In this document: positions 17,567 through 26,364 of the stretch, piece after piece
Layout: each line of letters starts with the position of its first letter
Position numbering within the stretch: the first letter of the stretch is position 1
Assembly: GCA_947500295.1 (NCBI GenBank)
Contig: CANMRM010000003.1
Coordinates: 310,001-374,000 of the forward strand
Direction: 5' to 3'
Source: an uncultured Kordiimonas sp.
GTDB taxonomy: Bacteria; Pseudomonadota; Alphaproteobacteria; Sphingomonadales; Kordiimonadaceae
Length of the DNA stretch: 64,000 nucleotides
Program-made: the position numbers and the translations under genes
The notes under the pieces: model-generated
Database searches by the model: none
Told to the model about the DNA's origin: nothing
Seen by the model: only the letters and a program-made list of their open reading frames with translations

Positions 17567-17643
17567 TTTCTGCTTTCCGCTAGGGCTTTTTGCGGGGAGA
17601 GCGCGCCTTTGCGCTCACGAGTGTCTGATCGGGGAGCCCATTT

Positions 17644-19182
17644 ATGGCGCAGCAAGAAGACGTCCGTACCAATACGGTCAAGGACGTGGAGCAGCTTGGC
17701 ACGTTCGCAGCCATTGCCAGCCTGAGTTATGTGTTCTGGATATGCGGCGGCATGGAAATGGTGGAGCGTCTCGCCTACTACGGCGTTTACTCGCTCTCGA
17801 CCCTTTATGCCACTGATCCCGTCAGTGCAGGCGGGTTGGGCATCACAACCGGCGAAATGGGAACCATCTTATTCTACTGGTTGCTGCTGCAAGGACTGCT
17901 GCCGGTATTCACCGGGGGCCTCTCGGACCGCTTCGGCTATAAGGAAACCATCGCGGCCTCAACCGTTTTCAAGATACTCGGGTATTTGATCATGGCCATG
18001 TTTCCCAGTTTCTGGGGCTTCTTTATGGGAGCTCTGGTGCTGGCGTTCGGCACAGGAATTTTCAAACCGGGTATTCAGGGGACGATCGCCAAGGCTGCCA
18101 ATCGCAAAAATAGCGCTGTCGCCTGGGGCATATTTTACCAGACGGTGAACTGGGGTGGCTTTCTTGGGCCTGTGGTTGCCGGATACCTGCGTCAAATGTC
18201 ATGGAGCTACGTGTTTTTTGCCTGTGCAGCGATCATCTCACTCAATTTTCTGCTGCTTCTCACCTACAAGGAAGTGGACAAGGAGGAGCGGCTCGCACAT
18301 CGCGCCAAGGTCAAATCCGGCGAGGTGAAAGAGAGCAACCTTATTTTGGACAGCTGGAAAGAGTTCACGCGACCAACTCTGCTTGCCTACATGCTGTTGT
18401 TCTCAGGCTGGTGGTTCATGATGTTCCTCTATTGGAATTTGGGGCCCGTTTATTTTCGCGACTGGGTAGACACCAGCGTTCTGGTGCAAACCTTTTGGGG
18501 CGATGGCATGCCCGGAGAATTTGCCAAACGTTTTTGGGTGATGGACCTGGAGGGTACGCGCATCATGCCGGAAGGGTTGATCAACATAAATTCTCTGATG
18601 ATCATGCTGTTCTGTTTTCTTGTCGCGGGCTTCAGTGCCAAGCTTAAGGCCGCAAATTCGATGGCCATTGGTACGATCTTCTCTGCCTCGGCTTTTGTCA
18701 TTTTTGGTGGGGCGAATTTCGCCTGGCTGATGGTGCTTGCTGTTGTGTTTTTCTCGATCGGCGAAATGCTGGCAAGCCCGAAAAGCCTGGAGTTTCTGGG
18801 CAACATCGCTCCCGATGACAAAAAGGCCATGTATCTTGGTTTCTATAACCTGCCTTTTGCGTTTGGCTCCGCCGTTGGGGGCAAGGTCGGGCTCGGGTTC
18901 TATGGCGTCTACGCGGCAAAAGACACAGTTGCCCGCGCCGCCCTTCAGGAAAACGGGATGAGTGCAGATCAGATTGCCGCAATTCCAAACGGCGAAGCGT
19001 TCGATGCCCTGGTGACATTGACGGGATCAGCGCCCGAGCTTCTGACGGACCAGCTTTATGTGTCTTATGATGTTGGCGCGATATTTTACGCGTTTGCGTT
19101 GATCGGCTTTGCTGCCGCGCTCGGGCTCTATCTGTTTGGCCGCTGGACCTACAAGCGCGCCCTGCAACCAGCTGCAGAGTAG
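17644..19182 (+). CDS. POT/MFS family transporter (proton-coupled peptide type)
   Basis: A 512-residue polytopic membrane protein with the layout of proton-dependent oligopeptide transporters. MEMVERLAYYGVYSL in the first helix is close to the POT ExxERFxYY motif; GGLSDRFGYKET is the loop 2-3 MFS motif; GIFYQTVNWGGFLGP matches the POT FYxxxNxG motif. About twelve to fourteen hydrophobic segments are visible. GGGGAG precedes ATG 17644. The substrate is probably small peptides, but a modified substrate is possible. A 16-base perfect palindrome starts at its stop codon. Confidence 0.82.
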   Translation: MAQQEDVRTNTVKDVEQLGTFAAIASLSYVFWICGGMEMVERLAYYGVYSLSTLYATDPVSAGGLGITTGEMGTILFYWLLLQGLLPVFTGGLSDRFGYKETIAASTVFKILGYLIMAMFPSFWGFFMGALVLAFGTGIFKPGIQGTIAKAANRKNSAVAWGIFYQTVNWGGFLGPVVAGYLRQMSWSYVFFACAAIISLNFLLLLTYKEVDKEERLAHRAKVKSGEVKESNLILDSWKEFTRPTLLAYMLLFSGWWFMMFLYWNLGPVYFRDWVDTSVLVQTFWGDGMPGEFAKRFWVMDLEGTRIMPEGLININSLMIMLFCFLVAGFSAKLKAANSMAIGTIFSASAFVIFGGANFAWLMVLAVVFFSIGEMLASPKSLEFLGNIAPDDKKAMYLGFYNLPFAFGSAVGGKVGLGFYGVYAAKDTVARAALQENGMSADQIAAIPNGEAFDALVTLTGSAPELLTDQLYVSYDVGAIFYAFALIGFAAALGLYLFGRWTYKRALQPAAE

Positions 19183-19195
19183 CCGGTACCGGCTA
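19180..19195. repeat. Perfect 16-base palindrome at the transporter stop codon
   Basis: TAGCCGGTACCGGCTA begins with the TAG stop of the transporter gene. There is no loop and no T-tract, so it is a weak terminator candidate or a protein-binding site. Confidence 0.4.
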
Positions 19196-19210
19196 TGCCT
19201 GAAGGAGAAA

Positions 19211-19321
19211 TTGGGTTTGGCCGACGGCATCTTGCTGATGCCTGACAGACTTGTCCTTCGCGGGCATGCGTTTGTCCCTGATGACAATGTGCCCGCTCGC
19301 CTTATCGCTGGCTTGCTCTAG
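19211..19321 (+). CDS. Possible 36-residue small ORF
   Basis: TTG 19211 follows GAAGGAG at three bases, and the frame runs to TAG at 19319-19321. The product would be a short, mildly hydrophobic peptide with no recognised motif. It fills the 200-base spacer between the transporter and the histidine kinase. The ribosome site is good, but spacing is tight and codon use is unremarkable, so this is weak. Confidence 0.22.
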   Translation: MGLADGILLMPDRLVLRGHAFVPDDNVPARLIAGLL

Positions 19322-19382
19322 AAAGCGCCGGTTGCCTGTGCCAAGGTGACTATGGTTTAGAGTCCAATAAACTGGTGCGCTC

Positions 19383-20489
19383 ATGGTTCTAGCATTTAAA
19401 AATTGGTGGCAGCACCGCTGGTTGCGACTTGTCGTGACCGGTATCGGGTTCTGGTTTGCCCTGTTTTTTACATTTGCCATGGCTTCAATGCTGGACCGCT
19501 ACAATTCCGGGCGCGAGTTTGATCATTGGCAGGTACTGGAACTGTATGCCGTTGGGTTCGGGCACTGGGTATTGTTGACACCGCCTATTCACTATTGGTC
19601 CGGAACACCCAGGTTTGTGGACGCATCGTTTGGCGGCAAGCTCTTGCAAAGCATCTTGATGCTGATTGCTTCACTGCTCGTTCTGATAGCCTATTTGCTG
19701 CTTGTTGCGGCGCCGGTATATGGCAACCCGTTTAACGAATTCCTTGAAAGCATCCGATACGAGCAATGGCTCTGGGATTTGGTCCTTTATGTGGTCGTCC
19801 TCATGTTCGGCTACCAGACGGCTGTTCTGCGACGCACGCGGGAGGCCCGGCTAAGAGCGGCAGAACTTGGCAAGCAGCTTGCGGAACAGCAGGCCAGCCT
19901 GAGTGCCAGGGAAGCCGAATATCTTCGAGGGCGGCTCGGCAGTCATTTTGTGATGAATGCCCTTAGCAATCTGGTCGGCCTTATGCGCCTTGGTCAGGTG
20001 CGCCGTGCGGAGGAGGCAACCATCCTGCTGAGCGACATACTGCGGAATATGACCGGCGGAGCCGTCGCGGACGAATGTATTCCTGTGCATGAAGAGCTGG
20101 ATGACGCACAGCAATATCTGAATTTTCAGAAAATCCGGTTTCCGGACCTGGATATTGATTTCCGCATGACGGGCGAGGCGCGAGACGTACCTGTGCCGCG
20201 CCAGATTTTGCAGCCCATCCTTGAAAATGTGTTTAAACACGGTCCTCGCGGCGCTGTGAAAATTCAGGTTGTGGCGGAGATACAGGCCGGGCGGCTGCAC
20301 CTGAAGGTTTGCAATAATATGGACTACGAAGCCGCGGATACTGCCAGCGACGGCGAAGGTATGCAGCTAACGAAGTTGCGGCTCGAATCCGTTTTTGGCG
20401 GCGAGTACGCGGTCCACCGCGAGGCAAGTGGTGGATCATATAAGGTTACCCTGTCGATGCCCGACATGCAAAACGGAGGGCAGGCATGA
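19383..20489 (+). CDS. LytS/YehU-type sensor histidine kinase
   Basis: A 368-residue sensor kinase of the His_kinase (LytS) type. The N-terminal 150 residues contain about four membrane helices. A coiled-coil linker (about 152-180) leads to SHFVMNALSNL (phosphoacceptor histidine near 188), the family equivalent of HFLFNALN. An ATPase domain follows with LQPILENVFKHG as its N-box. The stop overlaps the response regulator start by four bases, so the two are coupled. There is no periplasmic sensor domain, so the signal may be membrane-borne. It lies about 1.6 kb before kpsS, but control of capsule is only a suggestion. Confidence 0.88.
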   Translation: MVLAFKNWWQHRWLRLVVTGIGFWFALFFTFAMASMLDRYNSGREFDHWQVLELYAVGFGHWVLLTPPIHYWSGTPRFVDASFGGKLLQSILMLIASLLVLIAYLLLVAAPVYGNPFNEFLESIRYEQWLWDLVLYVVVLMFGYQTAVLRRTREARLRAAELGKQLAEQQASLSAREAEYLRGRLGSHFVMNALSNLVGLMRLGQVRRAEEATILLSDILRNMTGGAVADECIPVHEELDDAQQYLNFQKIRFPDLDIDFRMTGEARDVPVPRQILQPILENVFKHGPRGAVKIQVVAEIQAGRLHLKVCNNMDYEAADTASDGEGMQLTKLRLESVFGGEYAVHREASGGSYKVTLSMPDMQNGGQA

Positions 20490-21199
20490 TAGTCACGGCG
20501 CTTGTGCTGGATGATGAGGCAATTATTGCTGCTGACATCGCGCACCAACTCAATGACAGGGAAGGCTGGCAGGCAACAGCAGTCACCAGCATTGAAGAAG
20601 CGCGCCGGATTTTGCAGGAGAACGCGACAGACGTGCTGTTCCTCGACATAGAAATGCCGGGCTGTGACGGCATGACATTCGCTGAAGAGCTGAAAACGAA
20701 GCACCCTTCATTGCATGTCGTGTTTTCAACTGCCTATCCGCAGCATGCAGCCAAAGCATTTCGACTGTCGGCTCTGGACTATATCGTAAAGCCTCTGTCA
20801 CGCAGTGTGCTTGCAGACGCCTGCACGAAGGTTGAAAAGCGCTGTGTCAACAGTGCGCCGGCAGAAGCGGTCCAGAAATATGTGATCAAATCGTTTGGCC
20901 GCACAGACCTGGTGCCGATGAGTGACGTTGTTGTCGCGCGAGCAGAGCGCAACTATGTGGCACTGGTTTGCCCCGAGCATGAATACCTGCATCGAAGCAC
21001 CATCTCGGATGTGGAACGGGACCTGACGCCGCTCGGGTATTTGCGTTGCCATCGGTCGTTTGTTGTCAAGAAAGCTGCAGTCCAGACATTGGTGCGCAAA
21101 AACGGCGTATTGGCCTGCCTGCGCCTGCATGATGGGCAGGAAGTCCCGGTGGGTGCAAACTACCGCGCGGGCGTCCAAGCCAGCCTGACCCGCGACTGA
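20486..21199 (+). CDS. LytTR-family response regulator
   Basis: A 237-residue regulator. The receiver domain has LVLDDE at the start, phosphoacceptor D54 in LFLDIEMPG, and ALDYIVKPL with the conserved lysine. The C-terminal LytTR DNA-binding domain (about 130-237) includes RAERNYVALV and YLRCHRSFVV. It is phosphorylated by the upstream kinase and presumably binds direct repeats in target promoters. Inverted repeats lie directly after its stop, upstream of the DUF1579-like gene, which may be a target. Confidence 0.92.
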   Translation: MIVTALVLDDEAIIAADIAHQLNDREGWQATAVTSIEEARRILQENATDVLFLDIEMPGCDGMTFAEELKTKHPSLHVVFSTAYPQHAAKAFRLSALDYIVKPLSRSVLADACTKVEKRCVNSAPAEAVQKYVIKSFGRTDLVPMSDVVVARAERNYVALVCPEHEYLHRSTISDVERDLTPLGYLRCHRSFVVKKAAVQTLVRKNGVLACLRLHDGQEVPVGANYRAGVQASLTRD

Positions 21200-21223
21200 A
21201 ATTTCAGGAAATTCATCGAATTT
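21196..21223. promoter_or_regulatory. Two adjacent inverted repeats downstream of the response regulator
   Basis: CTGAAATTTCAG (21196-21207) is a perfect palindrome overlapping the regulator stop. It is followed by AAATTC-ATC-GAATTT (21209-21223), a second perfect inverted repeat ahead of a short T-run. They could be a weak terminator or binding sites upstream of the next gene; the sequence does not decide between these. Confidence 0.35.
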
Positions 21224-21337
21224 TGTTGATCCCGCTCAGTGCTGGCTTGGTCACATTTGAGCCCGGCAATCCTTCAAATCCGGTTCAAATCGTCGCTGAA
21301 TGTCATCCTTCAGTTCCATGAAATGAGGACAAAAATC

Positions 21338-21967
21338 ATGAAAACAGTCATGCGTATCCTGTCTGCAGGAGCGGTTGCAGTTATCGCCCAGTCAGCGGCG
21401 GCGTCAGAACCCTTTGATGCCTGCAAGGGCCCGTTTACATTTGTCGAGAGCACATCAACCTATGAGGATTTCGATTTCTGGTTGGGGGAATGGCAGGTGG
21501 TGACGACAGAAGGTGGCGAACTGCGTGGATACGATAAAATCAAAATGATCCACGATGGCTGTGTCTTGATGCAGGAATGGCATCAGATGGATGACCTTTT
21601 TTCCCTCAACGCGTCGCCGAACCGCCTGCGGGGTACCAGCCTGACCGGCATTGATGCCAAAGGGCGCTGGCGCCAGCTTTGGACTGACAACTCCGGCAGC
21701 AACATGTTGTTGACCGGGGGTATGGAAGAAGGCGTTATGACGCTACGCTCCGAATGGATCGAGGTGCCCACCCAAAATGGCGACATGGTCAAGGTGCGTA
21801 ACCTCTGGTACTGGCACCCACAGGAAGACGGCACCATCCATAACTGGGGCGAGCAGCAGCGCGATTCGGAAACCGGGCAGCGGACCAAATACTTCGACAT
21901 CACTTATCGCAGAGCAGTTAAGGGAGGCCCCGCCTTCAACCTGAGAGTGCCGAAACCGGCGGAGTAA
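21338..21967 (+). CDS. DUF1579-like secreted protein
   Basis: A 209-residue protein with a signal peptide (MRILSAGAVAVIAQSAAASE, cleavage after about residue 21). The mature part has DFWLGEWQV, GYDKIKMIHDGCVLMQEW and WRQLWTDNSG, the pattern of DUF1579-type lipocalin-like proteins of unknown function. ATG 21338 is chosen from the GAGGAC ribosome site and the signal peptide; a frame extension to 21239 is open but unsupported. It is probably periplasmic. Confidence 0.7.
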   Translation: MKTVMRILSAGAVAVIAQSAAASEPFDACKGPFTFVESTSTYEDFDFWLGEWQVVTTEGGELRGYDKIKMIHDGCVLMQEWHQMDDLFSLNASPNRLRGTSLTGIDAKGRWRQLWTDNSGSNMLLTGGMEEGVMTLRSEWIEVPTQNGDMVKVRNLWYWHPQEDGTIHNWGEQQRDSETGQRTKYFDITYRRAVKGGPAFNLRVPKPAE

Positions 21968-22090
21968 GCACGACTGACGATACGCGCGCCTGATTTCTGT
22001 TGCGCTTCCGGTAATGCGGACTAGCATGGGGACGGGTGTTGATGCGGGACCGTCCGGTGGCGGTTTGCGCCAGCAGGGGTTCAGCGCCGC

Positions 22091-23314
22091 GTGTCACATG
22101 ATCCGGTCAAAATTCTGATGTTGCAGGGGCCTTTGGGGCCTTTCTTTGCCGACTTGTCGGTTGCTTTCGCAAATTTGTCGATTGAAACCCACCGTGTTTG
22201 TTTCAACAAAGGCGACTGGCATTTTGCACTGGCGGACAAGGTCGTTCGGTTTGAACGATCGCACGACGCCTGGGCTGAGTGGCTGGATGCCTACATCACT
22301 GACAATAAAATTACGGCCGTCTGCTGCTATGGTGACAGCCGGTTTTACCACAGGGAAGCACGCAAAGTCTGCGCCGAGCGTGGCCTGCCGGTCTTTTGTC
22401 TTGAGGAAGGATATGTCCGTCCGGGGTTTGTTACATTGGAAGAAGGCGGAAATAACGCCAACAGTCGTTTTCCGGAACGCTTCAGGGAAGAGAAGCTATC
22501 GGAAGTGGCAACACCCGCAGCGGCACCAATCAATGATGTATTTCGGTTTCAGTTCTGGTTTGCGACGCTTTACTACATCGTAAAGGACTGGCGGGTTTTC
22601 GGATTTCGCCGATACCGGCATCATCGAACCGGCAACTGGGCGACGGAGATGCTGGCCTGGGTATTGGCAGGTGTCCGTAAAAACCTGATTACGCGTTGGC
22701 GTGAGCGCGGTTTGACAGACAGGTTGGTAGCAAAAAAGCAGCCATTGTTTTTTGTTCCGCTTCAGGTCGCCGTGGATGCCCAGATGGTGTATCATTCGCC
22801 TTTCCGCTCGGTGTCGGAGTTCATTGACACGGTCTTGCGTTCGTTTGCGGCTCATGCACCTGAGGGTGCGCATCTGGTGATCAAGCATCACCCGATGGAC
22901 AGGGGCTTTCATCATTACGGCAAGATGATATCGAGGCTAAGCCGCGGTCTTGGGTGCGAGGATCGGGTCACATATTGTTTTGACGTAGACCTTGGGCAAT
23001 TGCTGGCAGTGGCAGCCGGGTGCATCACCGTCAACTCTACGGTTGGCCTGCAAGCGCTCGAGCGAAGTGTTCCGACACTGATGCTGGGAAAGAGTATGGT
23101 TGCCGATGCGGGCTTAACAAGTTCTGCGCCTCTGGATGAATTCTGGGCAGGTGCTGGCGAGGTGGATGCACCGGCGCTCGACCGCTACAAACGCCTTTTG
23201 ACCATGCATACCCAGCAGCCCGGCTCTTTTTACCGGAACCGGGACATTGCTGCCGAGGGTTGTGCGAGAGCTATTGGTGCGGCCTTGCGTGATGTGCCTG
23301 TAAAAAATGTCTGA
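22091..23314 (+). CDS. kpsS: KpsS: capsule first Kdo transferase
   Basis: KpsS adds the first beta-Kdo to phosphatidylglycerol, starting the linker that KpsC extends. Near the N-terminus LMLQGPLGPFFADL is the characteristic QGP-x-G-x-FF motif; HRVCFNKGDW follows, and FVPLQVAVDAQMVYHSPF with IKHHPMDRG are the usual donor-site motifs. The 407 residues are in the normal range. The start is GTG 22091, with AGCAGGGG about 10 bases upstream; no better start is available. The 482-base spacer to kpsF separates it from the export genes. Confidence 0.9.
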   Translation: MSHDPVKILMLQGPLGPFFADLSVAFANLSIETHRVCFNKGDWHFALADKVVRFERSHDAWAEWLDAYITDNKITAVCCYGDSRFYHREARKVCAERGLPVFCLEEGYVRPGFVTLEEGGNNANSRFPERFREEKLSEVATPAAAPINDVFRFQFWFATLYYIVKDWRVFGFRRYRHHRTGNWATEMLAWVLAGVRKNLITRWRERGLTDRLVAKKQPLFFVPLQVAVDAQMVYHSPFRSVSEFIDTVLRSFAAHAPEGAHLVIKHHPMDRGFHHYGKMISRLSRGLGCEDRVTYCFDVDLGQLLAVAAGCITVNSTVGLQALERSVPTLMLGKSMVADAGLTSSAPLDEFWAGAGEVDAPALDRYKRLLTMHTQQPGSFYRNRDIAAEGCARAIGAALRDVPVKNV

Positions 23315-23796
23315 TCACGCATCCGGCACAGACTGTGGCGGCTTTTGGGCAGTCCGGCCATAAATCTGACAAAGATATCAGTAGTTTATCGGCGTAAGGG
23401 CGAGGTTACCGTAAAGTTGACGACAGCTTGTGCTTTCTTTACTGATACATTTATCAAGCTTCGAAGGTTGATAAAGGGAATAATCGTAGCACACTCGACG
23501 TTGTCTGTATGGATTCAGCTTTTGCGTGGCTGGCCCATGAACTGTGGTGAACAGACTGATTAACCGGCGGTTCATAATGACGAATAGATAACAACGGTTG
23601 TCGGAAAGGCTGTTTTACGCTGAACCAGCATATTTGACTCAAATGTGACAGTCTGGTTGAGAATGTGAAAGGCCTGTGATAGCGTGCCGAAAATTTTTTC
23701 GGGAATCGAGGTAGGCGGCAACTGGGGCTGGTATAATCCTTTCGATTTCAGGGTCTTATACCGCTAACTAGGGTAAAATAAAAATCGGGGAATTTT
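23315..23796 (+). promoter_or_regulatory. 482-base non-coding region before kpsF
   Basis: No credible gene is seen here: the short open frames lack ribosome sites and are interleaved on both strands. A perfect TATAAT at 23732-23737 may be a -10 box; the 17-base-upstream position has AGGTAG, a poor -35, so activation or an alternative sigma factor would be needed. The length suggests a regulated promoter for the kpsF-kpsMTED operon. GGGGAA lies five bases before the kpsF ATG. Confidence 0.4.
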
Positions 23797-24816
23797 ATGA
23801 AAAGCTCTACGGATGAAGGCGAAGCGCAGGAAAATGTGCTCGAGTTGCCTAACAGTCTGAAAGCTGATCTGAAGGAAACTCTTACAGATATTGGGCAAAG
23901 TTTTCTGAAACAGGGACAGGCGCTGGAGCGTTTGTCACAGACTTACGACGAAGAAAGCTATCGCCGCGCCATCATGCTGGCCCTTCAAACGACCGGACAT
24001 ATTATTGTGATTGGCATGGGCAAGTCGGGCCATGTTGCGCGCAAGATTTCTGCGACGCTTGCTTCTACCGGCACACCAAGCTTTTTCCTGCATCCGGCGG
24101 AAGCCTCCCATGGTGACCTGGGTATGGTGACCACTGGTGACACACTGCTGTTGATTTCCTATTCGGGCGAGACACAGGAAATTGTTCAGCTGCTGCCGTC
24201 TCTAAAAGCTTTTGGCAATAATATTATTGCCATAACCGGCGCAAAATCCTCGACGATTGGACGAGCTGCTGACGTTGTCCTGGAAATTCCGGTGGCGGAA
24301 GAAGTGTGCCCTATCAATCTGGCGCCAACGACATCTATCGTCCAGACAATTGCCATTGGCGACGCGTTGGCGATTTCCCTTATGACCTTGCGCAACTTCC
24401 ACGCTCAGGATTTCGCACGCTACCACCCTGGCGGCTCGCTTGGCCGCCGGCTGCTGATGAAGGTTCAGGATCTCATGCACACGACGTCGGTACCCGTTGT
24501 GTCGCCAGATATGGTTTTGCTTGAGCTTGCCGCCGAGATGGCCGGTGGTCCTGCAGGCATTGCGGTCGTCATTGATGGTGACCAAAAACCTCTGGGGATT
24601 GTTACAAAGGGCCAGCTGGGCGTTGCTCTGCGGGTAACCCGGAGAGTGCGAGAAGTAACAGCGCAACAATGTATGAGCAAAGAGTTTTCCATCATTCAGG
24701 AAAACGTCATTGTTGATGAAGCAGAAACCATGATGCGGACCGACGAGGTGAAGTTTCTTGTCGCGACCGACGAAAGCGGACGTTTCCGGGGTGTTTACAA
24801 ACACGATGAGTCCTAA
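23797..24816 (+). CDS. kpsF: Arabinose-5-phosphate isomerase (KpsF/KdsD)
   Basis: Converts ribulose-5-phosphate to arabinose-5-phosphate, the first dedicated step to Kdo. The SIS domain (about 60-195) has VIGMGKSGHVARK near 71-83, LHPAEASHGDLGM, and SYSGET near 121-126. Two CBS domains fill the C-terminus (about 225-339). The 339 residues are slightly longer than usual because of an N-terminal extension of about 20 residues. It sits directly before kpsM, the arrangement of E. coli group 2 capsule region 1. A hairpin at 24876 separates it from kpsM. Confidence 0.94.
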   Translation: MKSSTDEGEAQENVLELPNSLKADLKETLTDIGQSFLKQGQALERLSQTYDEESYRRAIMLALQTTGHIIVIGMGKSGHVARKISATLASTGTPSFFLHPAEASHGDLGMVTTGDTLLLISYSGETQEIVQLLPSLKAFGNNIIAITGAKSSTIGRAADVVLEIPVAEEVCPINLAPTTSIVQTIAIGDALAISLMTLRNFHAQDFARYHPGGSLGRRLLMKVQDLMHTTSVPVVSPDMVLLELAAEMAGGPAGIAVVIDGDQKPLGIVTKGQLGVALRVTRRVREVTAQQCMSKEFSIIQENVIVDEAETMMRTDEVKFLVATDESGRFRGVYKHDES

Positions 24817-24875
24817 CCTAATCGTGTGTCAGCGATATCGTAACTTGCCGTCATCCAGCACAGTTGCTACATCTT

Positions 24876-24901
24876 CGCCCTCATTTGTTTGAGGGCGTTT
24901 T
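24876..24901 (+). terminator. Hairpin with T-tract between kpsF and kpsM
   Basis: CGCCCTCA and TGAGGGCG form a perfect 8-base stem around a 6-base loop, followed by TTTT. The 3' arm contains GAGGG, the only Shine-Dalgarno-like sequence before the kpsM ATG at 24908. It may act as a partial terminator, as a ribosome-site-masking element, or both. Confidence 0.65.
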
Positions 24902-24907
24902 GCTGTC

Positions 24908-25690
24908 ATGAGGGCTCGATCCGCATTTTCTATCCAGCGTGATGTCATCTTTGCGATTTTCATTCGCGAGATGGTCACGCGTTTCTCAAGCTATACGTTG
25001 GGAAACATCTGGCTGGTTCTCGAGCCGCTCTTGATGATGACCCTTTTCATGCTTCTTTTTGGCGCCCGGGGCCGCGGGGCGTACGGGTTTGTGGAAGCCC
25101 CCGTTTTCATCTTTTCGGCATTCTTGACCTTCCGGCTCCTGTGGACCTACACCATGCGCCAAACTGCCTCTGCCCGAAATGGCGCCAAGGGCCTTCTTGA
25201 GTATCGTCAGGTCCGCCTGTTTGATGTTTTCATGACTCGCACCATAATCGAAGGCTGCCTGTTTTTTGTTGTCGGGTTCATTCTGGCGATGGGCCTGGTC
25301 TGGCTTGGTTATGACCCCTGGCCAACCGACTTTCTCCTGACGCTATGGTATTGTGTCATTTTGTGGCTGTTTGCCGCCTCTTTTGGCATGCTTGCCTGTC
25401 TGGTTGGCAGTTTTGCAAGAGAGATCGAAAAGATGGTCTCGATGCTGACCATGCCCATGATGTTTATCTCCGCCGTGTTTTTTCCGATGTCGGCCGTGCC
25501 GAAACACTTTTGGCCGTACCTGACATGGAATCCCCTGATGCATGGAATGGAACTGATCCGGGAAGCCTGGTTTGGCAACTATTCCAGTCCGGTGGCAGAC
25601 TTTGACTATTTTATGGGCTGGATGCTGGTTTGCTTCGCGTTTTCGCTGGCCACTTATCGACTGACGTGGCGAAGGATCCTGTCGCGATGA
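24908..25690 (+). CDS. kpsM: Capsule export ABC transporter permease KpsM
   Basis: Inner-membrane permease of the capsule exporter, 260 residues with about six membrane helices. The cytoplasmic N-terminus IFIREMVTRFSSYTLGNIW and the VLEPLLMMTLFMLLFG segment are typical of ABC-2 polysaccharide exporters. It pairs with KpsT to move the Kdo-linked chain across the inner membrane. The stop overlaps the kpsT start (ATGA). Confidence 0.94.
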   Translation: MRARSAFSIQRDVIFAIFIREMVTRFSSYTLGNIWLVLEPLLMMTLFMLLFGARGRGAYGFVEAPVFIFSAFLTFRLLWTYTMRQTASARNGAKGLLEYRQVRLFDVFMTRTIIEGCLFFVVGFILAMGLVWLGYDPWPTDFLLTLWYCVILWLFAASFGMLACLVGSFAREIEKMVSMLTMPMMFISAVFFPMSAVPKHFWPYLTWNPLMHGMELIREAWFGNYSSPVADFDYFMGWMLVCFAFSLATYRLTWRRILSR

Positions 25691-26337
25691 TCCGCTTTGA
25701 CAATGTCAGTAAATATTATCCGACCCGGTTTGGTCCAAAATATGTTTTCCGAGACATTAATCTGGTGATCCCTGATGATCGGGACGTTGCAATCGTCGGT
25801 GCCAATGGTGCCGGGAAGTCAACACTCATGCGCCTCTTGGGCGGTATCGATTTTCCAAGCAGCGGTAAAATAAAAACAGATCGTTTCATATCATGGCCGC
25901 TTGCGCTCTCCAGTGGTTTGCAAGGGTCTCTGACCGGGCGGGAAAATGTTCGCTTTATTTGCCGGATCCATGGCATGGAAGCGGACCGGGACACTGAGGA
26001 ATATGTTAAGGAATTTTCCGAGCTGGGCGATAATTTCGAGCTACCGGTCGGCGGGTATTCTTCGGGAATGAAGTCCAAGTATTCCTTTGCGGTTTCGATG
26101 GGCTTCGACTTTGACACCTACCTGATGGATGAAATCATGTCGGTCGGAGATGCCGGCTTCAGGAAAAAGTGCGAAAGTGCCATCAGCAACAAGCGGGAAA
26201 ATGCCAATATCATTCTTGTATCCCACAATACGGATCTGCTTCGTCGCCAATGTAATGCCGCAATTTTGCTTGCATATGGCAGAGCGGACTTCTACGAAAG
26301 TGTGGATCAAGCGATTTTCCGGTATCAGAATCTATAA
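25687..26337 (+). CDS. kpsT: Capsule export ABC transporter ATPase KpsT
   Basis: A 216-residue ATPase. Walker A GANGAGKST lies at about 38-46; the signature region reads YSSGMKSKYSFAVSMGFDFD; Walker B is YLMDEIMSVGD, followed by the switch histidine in VSHN. The lack of a long C-terminal domain is typical of KpsT, unlike O-antigen Wzt proteins that carry a sugar-binding tail. ATG 25687 overlaps the kpsM stop; an upstream in-frame start inside kpsM is not credible. Confidence 0.94.
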   Translation: MIRFDNVSKYYPTRFGPKYVFRDINLVIPDDRDVAIVGANGAGKSTLMRLLGGIDFPSSGKIKTDRFISWPLALSSGLQGSLTGRENVRFICRIHGMEADRDTEEYVKEFSELGDNFELPVGGYSSGMKSKYSFAVSMGFDFDTYLMDEIMSVGDAGFRKKCESAISNKRENANIILVSHNTDLLRRQCNAAILLAYGRADFYESVDQAIFRYQNL

Positions 26338-26364
26338 CGAACGGGCGATTGCGGCGGGAGTTTC

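Noticed and set aside
23345-23642. Short open frames on both strands upstream of kpsF
   Set aside because: No ribosome sites, mutually overlapping, and low-quality composition; better explained as a regulatory spacer.
25630-25686. Upstream start for kpsT inside kpsM
   Set aside because: ATG 25687 overlaps the kpsM stop as ATGA and gives the normal KpsT N-terminus.
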